NCBI GenBank assembly: GCA_037074705.1
Contig: CM073593.1
Span: forward strand, 20,115,001 to 20,179,000
DNA from: Zhengitettix transpicula
Lineage: Eukaryota > Arthropoda > Insecta > Orthoptera > Tetrigidae
Direction of reading: 5' to 3'
DNA length: 64,000 nucleotides
This document shows positions 52,201-63,486 of the stretch, one piece after another (the first letter of the stretch is position 1; each line of letters begins with the position of its first letter). A program made the translations under genes and the position numbers. The notes under the pieces are model-generated. The model had not been told where the DNA came from, did no database searches, and worked only from the letters and a program-made list of their open reading frames with translations.

Positions 52201-55200
52201 GAAAGAAAACTGTATGTAGGCTGTCGTAAAGTTTCATGCTTCTTACTTCTTGGCCTCATGTTAATTTTGTTAACAGGTTTGTGGTTGCCCAGACAACATG
52301 CTCTTGGGTACAGATGGAAGGTCTTGTTCAGTTCCTTTACATTGCACACAGGATGAGATTTACTGTCCTGCAGACAATATTTGTATTGAATCCCGGCTGT
52401 CGTAAGTTAACTTTCCTACATTTTTAAGGTTCTCCTAGAACATTTTCTGACATTTGTTTTGCAGATGTAATGGAATAAATGACTGTCCAAGTGGTGAAGA
52501 TGAGCTGAACTGCAACAAGTGCAAGAAGCATGAATTCCAGTGCCAAAATGGACATTGCATAGATATTGATTTGAAGTGTGATGGTATAACACAATGCTCA
52601 GATGGATCTGATGAGACATTTTGTGTAAACTGCACTGAAGGTAATTTTTATTTTCATTGGAATTGAGCTTTAAATTAAAATGGTTCACTACCTTTTCTTT
52701 CTTTCTAGGACAATTTAAATGTAAATCTGGTGAATGTATAACCAAAGATTGGTATTGTGATGGAACCAAAGATTGTTCAGATTCATCTGATGAAACAAAC
52801 TGTGTCCCAGGTAGCTACCCTTACTTCTTAAGATTGGCTAAATTTGTGTAAATGTTTATGTAACCCTTGTGTTTCAGTTCAGTGTAGTTCTGTAGAATTC
52901 AAGTGCAAGTCTGGTGCCTGTATTCCAGCAACTTGGAGATGTGATGATGAAATAAATTGTGAAGATTCATCTGATGAGGAGGGTTGTGGTGAGTATTGAT
53001 ATAACTGTTGAATCTGGAATTGCATGTATGAGACTTTCTCCCTTCTTACAGCACCTGTGACATGCAAGCCTTCAGAGTTCACATGTCTGAATGGAATCTG
53101 TATTGATGTACAATTTATATGTAATGATTATGATGACTGTGGAGACAATTCTGATGAAAAGCATTGCCGCAATATTCCAACAAGAGAATCTGTAACTTGT
53201 CAAGATGGGGAATTTAAATGTGCCTCACAACCAATTATATGTATATCAGAAAGTCAACGGTAAATTTCTTTTTATTTTTGGTTACTTTCTGTGTTTGCAC
53301 GTTAATTCACAATTACTTTCGTTAGGTGTAATGGTAACCCAGATTGTCCCAAAGGTGATGATGAAATTGGTTGTGGCTGTGATCCTCAACAGTTCGAGTG
53401 TCGCAATGGAAAATGTATCTCGTCTGAATGGGTTTGTGATGGATCAAATGACTGTAATGATTTCTCAGATGAAGACCGTAAAAGATGTTTCCCAACCAGT
53501 GGAGGTACGGAAGTGGTTAACTCCTACTCTCAAAATTGAAATTTCAGGCAGCTAAGACTCTTATTTTTCCCACAGTTGAACCTTGTGATGGATATGTCTG
53601 CCGAACTGGACAATGTTTACCATTAAATCAGCTATGCAATGGGCATGCAGACTGTGAAGATGGTTCTGATGAGGGAGGAAAATGTGGCAAGTATATCTCT
53701 GGACTTGATAATTTCAGAGATTTCTTTATAATTCTTGATTTCAATTTCAGAAGTGGCTTGCTCAGGAAATCCCTGTGAGGGTGAATGCCAGGCAACGCCT
53801 CTTGGATATCTTTGCAGCTGTGGAGCAGGTTTCAATTTGCTTGGTGATGGCAAATCTTGTACTGATGTGAATGAATGTAAAACTGATGTTTGTTCTCAAA
53901 TATGTTTGAATACTCATGGAAGTTTTAAGTGTCATTGTTTGCCTGAGTACACATTGAGGCTTGATAGGAAATCTTGCAAGGCCAAAGGTGATAAGTTTGT
54001 GGAGTAATTTTCATATGCATTTTTTTTATTATTATTTATTTAATGTCCAAATCATTTCTAGGTCCTCCTCCTGAATATCTGTATGTAACTCAAAGTGGAC
54101 AGATAAGAAAAGTTTCAAAAGCGATGAATGTTATAGATCTTGTTTTCAAACATCAATTTCTTGAAATAACTGGTTTAGATGTAGATACAATGAGGGCAGA
54201 AGTCTACTGGACCATGCGTAAGTAATAATTTAATTAGGTGGGGTACTTTCTGGCTGCATTTAATGAATGTTTCAATTTCAGAGATGCAGGGTTCTGTTCA
54301 TAGAAAATCTCTAAAGACTGGTAATGTTACTTATGTGGAAGGTATTGGTCGCCCTTCCAAAATTGCTATCGACTGGGTGACGAGGAACATTTACTTAATC
54401 GATCATACTGATGGCAAGCACTTCATAAAGGTATGAGGAAAAAGATGTTTTCAAACATCAAACTTGTACGCTGTAAGTTCTTCTTACTTAAGATTCTTAT
54501 TTTGTTGTCAGGTTTGCAATTTAGAAGTTCAGCTGTGTGCACCTGTTGCTTTTTCAGAAGAAGGAAGTGAAATGACTCAGTTAATTGTGGACCCCCTGTC
54601 AGGGTAATAACCTTTTACAATTGTATTCTTCACGATGATATATTGATATCTTAAATTATCATTTTCTGTTTAGGTATCTTTTTTGGGCTGAAACAAGTTT
54701 GCACTTTGATGACCCTAAAACTAAGCTTTATAGGGCAGAATTGTCAGGTGTTGAAAAGACAATTTTGGTAGATTCTCAGATAGCATACATTTCAGGCTTG
54801 GCCATGGATTCTATTAAAAGAGTACTATTTTGGATTGACAAGATAAAACTGTCTGTAGGTTCCATAACATATGATGGAAAGGATCATCGTGTTATCTTTG
54901 CAGGAGAGGTAGTATATTGTCTTTCTGCTGTTCTGGGCCCAACTGGCATAAATACTAAATTTACTTCATCACAGGTGCACCAACCTACAGGACTGACTTT
55001 CTTCGAAGATAGCTTGTATTGGCTTACTATTGGTACAGGACTAGTAACAAAGTGTCAGGTTTTTGGACGATCCAAACCTTGTCAAACAATTCACCTAAAT
55101 GTACATGATGCAGGGCATTTTACGATATTTCAAAGAAATCGTCATGTTGATGGTAGGAGCATATTAAGTAATCTTTTCATTTTGGAGTGTTTGCTTTCAT

Positions 55201-56003
55201 ATAAATGTTTTTTTCCCTGCAGGAACGAACTTGTGTGAAAAGAATTTGTGTTCACACTTGTGTGTGCTTGGACCACACGGACAAAGATGTATCTGCTCTA
55301 ATGGTAAAGTTGTTGGAATGGGAGTTGTATGTAAAGATAAGGTATGCGACTTCTTCACTTATATTGTCTGCTGATGTTTTGTTAACAAATTTATAATTTT
55401 TTCTTAAACTTTCTGGACAGGATGGTATTTCTCCTAAATTTGCTACTTCACCTGTAAGAGTTGATTCTGCTAGACAGGGCAAGGGTCCTTATGTTGCTGT
55501 TGTCGTCATAAGCTTATTAGTGGTGCTGTGTATTGTAGGTTATTTCCTCTACAAGAAGTATTACACTTCTAAGGGAAAGTTTGATATAAGGTGGTATCTT
55601 GATGTGTAACTTTACTTCTTTGATCATGAATTTTTCTTAACATTTCATTTTTGTTTTTATTTTTACGCAGGATGAGATTCCAAAATCCTGTGTTTGGATT
55701 TCCAGAGAGACCTACTTGTACTCCACATGCAAAAGCAATTGTACCTGGGGACCATGAATATGTCAATCCTCTACATACAAAAAATGTAGGTGCAACTTTT
55801 GATTAAATTAAATGGTATTCATAAAGTCTTTGATATTTAATTTCTTTCAGGACAATGTGAGTGATGTGACAGCACTTCCAATGGATTCACGTGTCAGGGG
55901 CCTAAAGAAGATAAAGGCGCCTTCTCCTCCCATAGAAGAGGAATCTGATTCAGATGTCTCTGTAGAACAGGCTTGTGATATGAAAGCAAGGCTCATACCT
56001 TGA
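48113..56003 (+). CDS. VgR: Vitellogenin receptor (LDL receptor family), complete, 36 coding exons
   Basis: I could trace 36 coding exons that join in phase to 1786 aa. Order: signal peptide, five class A repeats, two EGF modules, two YWTD propellers separated by an EGF, an EGF, eight class A repeats, two EGF modules, a third YWTD propeller, an EGF, a membrane span (about 1664-1687) and a cytoplasmic tail of about 100 residues. The 5+8 class A arrangement and about 1.8 kDa x 10^2 size class are those of insect vitellogenin receptors (Drosophila yolkless family), as opposed to LDLR (7 repeats) or megalin. Family role: clathrin-mediated uptake of yolk protein by oocytes. The tail has FQNPVF (residues 1701-1706), an NPxY/F-type internalisation signal. 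One intron is GC-AG. Introns are 62-131 bp. The ATG is the first in its exon and starts a signal-like hydrophobic stretch. Confidence 0.95.
49321..52211 (+). other. VgR: VgR first EGF-precursor domain
   Basis: Exons 49321-49437, 49504-49629 (calcium-type EGF, DDNECD), 49718-49933, 50004-50175, 50243-50441, 50519-50713, 50781-50901 (EGF), 50982-51128, 51202-51318, 51387-51531, 51595-51797, 51866-52018 and 52084-52211. YWTD-type strands include VYWTS, IYFTD, MFWSDWG, LYWVD and LYWSDW in propeller 1, and LYWCD, IFWSDSG and LYWSNK in propeller 2. These propellers mediate acid-triggered ligand release in the family. Confidence 0.88.
52277..53686 (+). other. VgR: VgR ligand-binding domain 2 (eight class A repeats)
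   Basis: Exons 52277-52401, 52465-52640, 52709-52810, 52878-52988, 53052-53259, 53326-53504 and 53576-53686. Repeats 6-13 each end in a [15 protein letters not shown] or similar acidic signature. The last exon ends at TGT G and is followed by a GC donor. Confidence 0.9.
53751..55341 (+). other. VgR: VgR second EGF-precursor domain
   Basis: Exons 53751-53987 (two EGF modules, the second calcium-type with DVNECKT), 54062-54217, 54282-54430, 54512-54603, 54674-54908, 54975-55152 and 55223-55341 ([13 protein letters not shown]). Propeller strands include VYWTM, IYLID, LFWAE, LFWID and LYWLT. Confidence 0.88.
55421..56003 (+). other. VgR: VgR juxtamembrane stalk, membrane span and cytoplasmic tail
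   Basis: Exons 55421-55590, 55671-55785 and 55851-56003. A short stalk of about 22 residues has no Ser/Thr-rich O-glycosylation block. The span [20 protein letters not shown] is followed by YKKYY. The tail bears FQNPVF, an acidic EEESDSD cluster suited to CK2 phosphorylation, and ends ARLIP. Confidence 0.9.
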
Positions 56004-56048
56004 TTTGTTTCAAATTGATAGTTCTGTTGTATTTTAAAATATTCTGTA

Positions 56049-56054
56049 AATAAA
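56049..56054 (+). terminator. VgR: VgR polyadenylation signal
   Basis: AATAAA lies 46 bp after the stop codon, giving a very short 3' UTR. It is followed by a T/G-rich stretch suited to cleavage. Confidence 0.75.
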
Positions 56055-56099
56055 GTTTTGTTCTGCTGTACTATAGACCTGTGATAATTATTAAATCCT

Positions 56100-58980
56100 C
56101 CATACTGATTCAATGGGAATTGCTTTTTATGTGGAATTTTAAGTTGGCCAAATAGAATTTCAAGAAGGATGTTTGTGAATGACTTGTATACAAGATTTTA
56201 CAATTCACAAATGATTGCTATAAGATCAGCGTTTCACAAGTCATTGCCTGGCATTTGTTAGTCTTTCTGGACTTGTGGTGGTCAATCCAGATTGGTTTGT
56301 TATTGCACCTGACATAGATCCTGACTTACCCAAATATTCTAACCTTTGGCTTGCTCTATTAACAAACATTTGTCTAATACTATAATATTTTTTTCTCTCA
56401 ATGTAGCCTGTTAGCCTGTCTATTTTAATCAGTCATCCATAGTGTTTTTCTCTTCACACATTCCAAAGGCATACATTTCTTTTTGCAATGTACTGCAGAT
56501 TTCATATGCTTCCATACAACATTCCAGATTAGCACTTTTATATGTGAATCAGTTGCTCTACTACATAAATTGAAAAATTTATTTACTTGTCAATGTTTCC
56601 TAAAATATTTTGTAACACCACTTCCTAAACTGTTCAGTTGCTTTAGTTTTATTACTATTAGAGTTTTGCTTGGTTTTGAACATCTCAAGAGCTATTCTTT
56701 CAAATCTTCATTAGATTCCATGAATTGAAATATTGTTGGCAGGCCTTTGTGTCTAAATTTCTTCTTTGACTTATGACTCATTTTACAAATCTCTCACTTC
56801 CTTCATTACATGTTCAATATATACAATGTGTACATGTAGGTTATAGATTACCCTTTGTTCTAGGTATTTTGTACCAAAAACTTTAAAATTCCTTCAGTTT
56901 GTTCTAACGGATATTATCAAACTTTTTTTTTTTTTTTCCTTTCAGATGTGTAAATGCCATGAGAGGGTATGTGTTTTCTTTATCATGTTGCTACTAAATT
57001 AAATCCTCTTAATGGAATATGTTGGCACCTACCTTCATTGGTATTAGTACGACATTGCTTTTATATTCTGATGAACTTCTGTCTTGAAGGTTTTAGTAAT
57101 TATTTAGAACAATCTTGTCTGCTTCATCTCCCTGCTTAGATAAAATCAATTACCTACTGCAAATATGTCTATAAATGCTGATGAAACTGTCGTCTAACTC
57201 CTAATCAACATACTCGCCCCCCCACCTTATTAACTGGTAAAGCTTTCCTTGATAAATCCCTTCTATGTATTCCATATTTCAACCTTTTATTCCTTGTGCA
57301 AGATTGGTTTCCTGCACGAGGCGATATTTTTATATTCTTTCTGGTTTCTTCGATTTCCACATAAACATCAGTTTTCCTCCAAACCGTACAATATTCTACA
57401 GCTTTGAATTTATCTTTAAACCAATACTCCTTGGCTGTTTTACACCTAGTTTTTATACCTCCACTGATCATCAATTATTTCTAGTATTTTCAGAGTTATC
57501 TGTGACTTCCTTGTGGTCAGTACCATTTCTTCCCAATTTCTTTTCAGCCCCACTAGTTATTTTCTCATCTATTTCAATTAATGTACTCTATTTACTCTGT
57601 ATCACATCCTGTTGTTTCAGATTATTTGATTTCCATCTTTTATTTGACTACTTTTTCATTTTTAACTTTAATTTCTTGCCACATGTTCAACATGTGACTT
57701 GTACTCTCCTGTGTCATTCTGAATTTGAAGTTTAGTTGGCAATGGTGTTGAATATTTGGTAAAGTAATTATCTGCTGTACTATTATTGTCCCTAATACAA
57801 AAATTGAGTGGAAGAATAAAGGATGGTATAAAACTTTTTAGTGAAAAGAGTTAAGAATCTGAGCTAGATACAAAAGTATTTACATTACTTGATTAAATAA
57901 GCCTAATAGATTCATTCTATTGGTGGCTTGATCTACAGAATGAGTAATCTAGTGTATTGGATTTTCATGTGAGTAATCGCACTTCACAATGAGGGACATT
58001 GTAAACTGTCAATGCCACCTACTTGTCTATGCCCAGTTTTTCTGCTTAACTTGTAATATTGTCATTGTTATGATTCCTACTTTCATCTCAGCACCTTTCA
58101 GTATGCTTATAACAGTTTTCTCTTGATGTTTAAAACCCTTTAACTTATGGACATGATGTTTCCAAAATTTGTTGAGAAGAAGAAATTGGAACTTACCTAA
58201 GCATCACAGATGGAGTCAATTAGGGTGAAGTTTTTATCTATTACCCTCATCCGGCAATGAATATGGTCTCATTTCCTTCTGTTGACTAAACTAGCACGCA
58301 TTTATGAGAAACTTTAAGTTTGTGTCAGTCGGAACGATATATCTATTCATCTCCTTTTTCTTACTGTAATATAAAATAAGTCTTGCATACATAGATTCTC
58401 ATATCTTCAATCACACAGGATCATTCTATAAGTCTTGTAACAGTAAGTTAAACTACATATTGAATGAAATCCATGTCTGAATTAGTTACTTGAAACAGAA
58501 GGAATGTACTTTACTTGTAGCATGTAAATTGATTACCTTAACTCTCTGGTCTTAATTTACTTCTAAAATTAAATTATGAAGCAACTTTGCTTGGTTTAAT
58601 AGGTTTATTGTTATAACTCAAATTAAATAATTAAATGCCACAGTTAACAAAATTTTCAGAAGGCATAACAAACAAAATCAGTAAATATTAAGTACACCTA
58701 GATCAAAAATTGAATTGAAAAAATTGTGCATAAATAATAAGCAATAAATTACATTTAAGTGAATTACATCAAGTAAACATACTTAAAAATTATTAACACA
58801 CAGTTAGTTATATAAAAAAATTGAATTAAAAGCATGTCAAATAATGAACATAGTAGATATACATAGTGTTCAAATCAATCAGAGAAGCAAATTATATAGA
58901 TCTACAAAACTATACAAATACTGTCGATCACATGTCGTATCTCCTCATTCACTTATAAATGACAATGAATAGATAAAATC
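56100..58980. other. Intergenic region between convergent VgR and FBXO22
   Basis: No gene is recognised. A block at about 57190-57735 is open on the plus strand (57265-57735) and partly on the minus strand (57205-57474), but neither product has a domain or splice support that I can name. A minus-strand AATAAA near 58603-58608 could end FBXO22. Confidence 0.4.
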
Positions 58981-58986
58981 CTGATT

Positions 58987-59899
58987 TCAAGTTCCACCAA
59001 GCCCTAGGTAAACAATAACTGTTGAATAACTGTGCAAAATCTTCTCTCCAATCCGGGATCGTTTTGATTTACATGGAGAAGCAGGTTTTGTTGATTTTCC
59101 TAAACAGAAAACATAATTGCAGTATAGAAAATTATCATTCATGAAACATATTTCTTATATTATTTCTCCTAATTTTAATTTTGTTGTAGCCTTTCCTTGA
59201 CATATGCAGTTACTGCCAGGATGGATGGCGATTGTTGCTGTCTAACAGCTGGTAGCACTACAGTTTAAGTGCCACACTCCTAGTAGATATGCAGTGTGCA
59301 TCTCTCATGAGGAAGGAGTCTCAGAAAACTTGAACATTGTCCTGTCCAACATGGCAACACTCAATTTCTGGTAAGCCATACCAATGATCCTTCCTGAAGG
59401 AGGAGGCTGAGAGCCTCCGAAAATTTGAAGAACAACCTTCAGTTCCCCATGGCGACACCACACTTCACTTTCAGGTAAGCCACAACCTATCTCTCTAGAG
59501 AGATAGAGAGAACTTGGATAGTGAGGAAGGATAGAAATAAATAGGAGGATTGCGCTTTATGTGAATTAATTTGCTCGGGCGAAGAATTACGCACATAGAA
59601 AAGCATATGTTCAAAGCAGAGAGAAGGATGGAAGAAGGAGGAAAGCCTGAAAATATTTGACCCAGGCGGGACTTGAACCCACGTATTCTGCTTAGTACAC
59701 AGATGCCTTAACCATCTCGGCCACCAGGTCAAGTTCCTGACCAGGCAAATATAGACAGTCTTATTGTGGACAATTAGTAGTTTTGGTGGAGGAATGGATA
59801 GAGTAGAGGGAATGAAGTATTAGGAGCTTCCATTAAGGAATAAATACAATATTAGGAGAATATTAGGAGTTCCTTAATGGATTCTCCTAATATTGTGTG

Positions 59900-59932
<33 letters not shown>

Positions 59933-62649
59933 GGGTTGGTCAAAAATTCCCTTTACAAACTTTTAGGACTTGTTGAGAGGGGGTCTGAGTAGATCATTTT
60001 TTGACTAGGAACCAATACAATTTCTGCTACTACAACTAGACCACTTTTACTTAAGTAATTTAGTTAGGCATAACTCAGAAAACAACTTTTCTTAATTCAA
60101 CTCATTAGATAATACTATCAAATAAATAACATTTCAGCTTAATCAATTTCAATTCATGGATAAATTTTTTGGCAGTTAAAATTAATAATCAGTTTTTTCC
60201 TTCCTTCAAAGAATGGTTAGCATTCAGATCCACTACAACTCTGGTTCAATTTGGTAACCAACAATGTCATTGTACCCATTGTACCTATAAATGATGTTCT
60301 GGTAAACTCACTCCATCACACCAGGTGACTCTTCATACGATCCTACAAGAAAAAGTGCAATTGACTTATTTATGGTGATTTATTAATTTTTGTTAAAATG
60401 TCAATCCAGATGTTTCCGAACATCAAGTGAAAACTGAAGGGGTACTCAAACCATATGTCTTGGGAGATATTCAATGGCATAACATCTAATAATACACCCA
60501 ATAAATGTTGGAGGAAGATCAAGTTTATGGGATCTGTTAGCCTTTGTGGAAGAATGTATGACCAAAATCACATGACAGTCTTGATATGTTTGTGGCACAG
60601 AAAAAGGTTTACAGACATCAGTATGGTTCAAAAAATTATCTATTCTGTCTCCTCTCAGTTCCTAAACATTTGTTAGGAGAATTTTCAAGCACCTTCTATA
60701 AGCAAGTAAAGATGATGTGACATTCTCAAAATAATTGATATGAAAGTCAAAAAATCAATGGCTTACCTGTAATTGAGGGCTGGTACAACTTCTTAGAGGG
60801 ACAGGCTTTTTCTATAGGAGATAGGTCTGTACATCATTCCAGTCAACCACCCAATATAACACACATAACTGATACAAGCGAAGGAGAAATAGGGAGGGGG
60901 AGATGTAGGGAATGGATGGAGAGGGCTGAAAGAGTAGGCTAACCCAAGGTTGAAGGTGGGAGTCACTATGTTGGACAGAAAATTAGTTCGGACTTCAAGA
61001 GGTGGGCAGCTGTTCATGTTGTCAAACTTACCAAACTTTGCACAAATACTTTTGAGCAGCTGAAGAAAAATGTAATGAGGATTTTAATTATGTTTGTGGC
61101 AAAGAGGTGAAAGTAAGGGGGTTGATACTAAAATTTCCAGTATAATCATGATAGGTGTTAAATCCACCATATTTGGGGTTGCTAAACTTATTGGTGAGAG
61201 TCCTGGTAAAATTTATGAACAAGTTAAAATAGAACTAATACTGAACAAGTAGTGGCCATTCAACATCAAAACAGTAGCATTTCCTTTCACAGGCTGGCAG
61301 ATAATATCTTGTGCATCAATTCGTGGAACAATTTTATTTATTTTGTATATAAACATCCTTCCTTGTAATATTTGTCCCCTAAAATCTGTGTTGTATGCTT
61401 TTAACACCAATGTCATCATCTCTGATATGTATCAAAATGTACTTGGAGATAAAGTTGAAAGTTTTGGAATTAATATTGAAAAAACTAAATTACTCCAATT
61501 TTCAGCAACTACTAATCCTTATGTAGACAACAAATTCTCAACAGATGTGCTATTTCTTAGGCTTCAGATTGTTGATAACCTTCGGTGCTACTTAGTAGAA
61601 AACTTAGTTCCAAAAGCTAGACCATAAAATTAATGTAGCAAGCTGACCTCAACACCACAAAAATAATCTATTTACTTATTTTTACTCCAATATGTGCTAT
61701 GGAATCACTAGTTGAGAACAATGCATTTGGAGCTCCAAAATAGTCAAACTCCAAAAATGAGTCATAAGAAAATTATGTACTAAAGACTGTAGGGAACATT
61801 GGAAACCTCTCTTTAGCTTCCTAGGAATCCTATTGTTTTCCTGTGTCTACAAGGTTATTGACTTGTCCTATTTTCAAAATATAGGACTAATGGATGCAAT
61901 AAATAAATTAAAACCTAAACTCTGTAGTACCTTCTGAAGGCTATGTGTAAATAAGATGGAAGGAAATATAACTGAAAAGGGATTATATTAACAGGGAACG
62001 GAGAATGAAAATTTCCACTATTGGATACCATTCATTATGGCAGATGCCCCTTTTAACATTAAGATATTGCAATTTCCGGTGAGACTTTTGTTATCAACTA
62101 AAATAAAAGAGTCATAGGAGCAGTATATTAAGTATTACATAGTTGGTTTTGAGATCACCATGTTTCTGTTAACTTTTTGTTTTTAATAAAGGTTGGGTTC
62201 AGATAATAATTTATTTATTCTTGCACATAAAGATGACAGTAAAATACAATAGCTCATTAGTTTATTTATTTAAATTTATAAGACTCCAGTCACCAATTAA
62301 AATACTTGTACTATTTTCTAAGCATTTATTCAAATGTAATAGATGGAACTACAATCCACTGTTCTACGAACAGAGCTACCAGAGGAGTTTTAAGCAATGA
62401 TATGAAATCATTCCCTCCCTCCATCTCTACATATAAGATACAAGTGTTTGCAATAAGTTAAAATTTACCTGGTAAATATTTGCATCCTATTTCTCCATTT
62501 CCAAAAGCTCCCAAAAGAGGTGTGTTTGGAAAATGTCTTCTAAATGATTCAGATTCCACATTTCGTTTCCCAAACCAGTGTTTTCCACGGCCAGCACAAG
62601 CAAACATTATTGCTATACTGTTCTTTGAAGGGAGGTTGCAAGCTTGCAA
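58987..62649 (-). CDS. FBXO22: FBXO22-like F-box/FIST_C protein, last two coding exons (partial)
   Basis: Exons 62649-62469 and 59099-58987 join in phase (CCA G|GA) and encode the C-terminal 97 residues. The first has IMFACAGRGKHWFGKRNVES, FRRHFPNTPLLGAFGNGEIG and CKYLPG, matching the FIST_C end of FBXO22 (MFACxGRG, NVE, FPxxPLxGFFGNGEIGC). The second ends KILHSYSTVIVYLGLG, matching the family's LFHSYTTIMALIHLG terminus. FBXO22 is the substrate-binding part of an SCF ubiquitin ligase; in mammals it acts with KDM4 demethylases and p53. The segment between the domain end and the terminus is a basic KSKRSR stretch, longer than in vertebrates. The N-terminal F-box and the rest of FIST are not recognised within the window and probably lie to the right. 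Confidence 0.85.
59300..59495 (+). repeat. Two diverged copies of a roughly 100-bp unit
   Basis: Copy 1 (about 59306-59391) and copy 2 (about 59392-59495) share the order GAAGGAG, GAAAA(C/T)TTGAA, CCATGGCGACACCAC or CATGGCAACACTCA, and CTTTCAGGTAAGCCA or TTTCTGGTAAGCCA. They look like a local duplication of part of an interspersed repeat in the FBXO22 intron. Confidence 0.5.
59500..59735 (-). repeat. SINE with a type II tRNA-like head
   Basis: The head at 59730-59659 (72 nt) folds as a cloverleaf with a GGCCGAGATGGTTAAGGC D-arm of the Ser/Leu type and a GTGGGTTCAAGTCCCGC T-arm. It lacks the long variable arm these tRNAs need, and its anticodon position reads ACU, which is not a standard serine tRNA. 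The sequence downstream on the minus strand is a CT-rich body. I read it as a SINE and not a working tRNA gene. Confidence 0.6.
59847..59895. repeat. Perfect 15-bp inverted repeat, nested with a second
   Basis: CAATATTAGGAGAAT (59847-59861) and ATTCTCCTAATATTG (59881-59895) are exact reverse complements separated by 19 nt. TCCATTAAGGAA (59829-59840) also pairs with TTCCTTAATGGA (59870-59881). An AT microsatellite follows to about 59930. Confidence 0.85.
61337..61870 (+). mobile_element. LINE reverse transcriptase relic
   Basis: Frame 61343-61627 reads YINILPCNICPL, LYAFNTNVIISD, GINIEKTKLLQFS and FLRLQIVDNL, the order found around motif C to E of non-LTR reverse transcriptases. The catalytic YADD is replaced by YAFN. 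After a stop and frame change, the sequence continues with pieces resembling the thumb region: ending near CYGITF, LGILLFSCVYK. It is dead and truncated, inside the FBXO22 intron. Confidence 0.65.
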
Positions 62650-63480
62650 CTGTAAAGTAAGTGAAACAAATGCACTTCAGTTTGAAGATATATAAATGAT
62701 AAATAACATAGTTTGAACATATGTTAAACATAAACTTGTCTATGTAAGAACAAAAGTAACAAATGTGATTGTACAGATTTAATTTAATGTTGTTACGGGT
62801 TAACTGACAATTAACTTTCATTTCTCTAAATTAATGATAAGTTATTCAATAGAAATTTAGTAGTAAAGCAAAAGCATTCTGTTGGAGAATTTTGCAATCA
62901 GAAGGCTTAATCCTGTAGTATATATTAAAAATACATGAGCAGTCCGATTTTGTCTTTTGGTACTTTACTGACTGATTCTGGATGGTGGCCTCAAGTAGTA
63001 TCTGTTCTAAATGAGCTGGCAATGATCTTTTTTCTTTTATCAGGTTTTATATAATATCTGTTGTCATGGAGCTTTTAGTAGGGACCATATCAATTCAGGC
63101 AGCTGAAGAAAAAAATCTTACCTTGATAGTCTCATCTGTTGTTGAATTTGACAATGTTAAAATTCAGAACAAAGTAGTAAACTCATATTTTTTTATGTGT
63201 CCAAAAAAATTCCTAACCTGAGATAAAGACCACCAAAGATGGCAGCTTGGGTGTATTTTCTCAAGTGCTAATTTCAGCAAAATATAGCTCTTTCTCTGGA
63301 ACAGTTACAAGATAATTTGTTGCTTTTTGTTTTATTTGAAGGATAATACTTTACTGATTAAAATGATGTCCTCCATTTGTAAGTACATGTCCAATTATTG
63401 TGCCGTAGATTTTCCAATTCCAAAAGTTTTGACATTTTTCTGTTAAGCAGTACCATAAAGTACTACAATCTCTGAAAAGG
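62650..63480. other. Sequence upstream of the FBXO22 penultimate exon, no exon recognised
   Basis: AT-rich. A minus-strand open stretch near 63214-63300 ends at a donor-like CTCAG|GTTAGG, but its translation does not resemble FBXO22 and its phase does not fit the exon at 62649. Confidence 0.4.
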
Positions 63481-63486
63481 AGAACT

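Noticed and set aside
48113..56003. VgR as LDLR, LRP1/2 or another LDLR-family member
   Set aside because: LDLR has seven class A repeats and one propeller; LRP1/2 are more than twice as long. The 5+8 repeats, three propellers and about 1786 residues fit insect vitellogenin receptors. A lipophorin receptor has one ligand-binding domain.
57265..57735. 156-residue open frame after VgR
   Set aside because: Phe-rich hydrophobic translation typical of AT-rich DNA, with no recognised domain or flanking splice sites. It could be antisense of a decayed element, which I could not identify.
59659..59730. Functional tRNA-Ser gene
   Set aside because: It folds as a cloverleaf but lacks the long variable arm and has a non-standard ACU anticodon; a body typical of a SINE follows.
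63214..63300. Candidate upstream FBXO22 exon
   Set aside because: Its frame ends in phase 2 at the donor-like site while the next exon starts in phase 0, and the translation does not resemble FBXO22.
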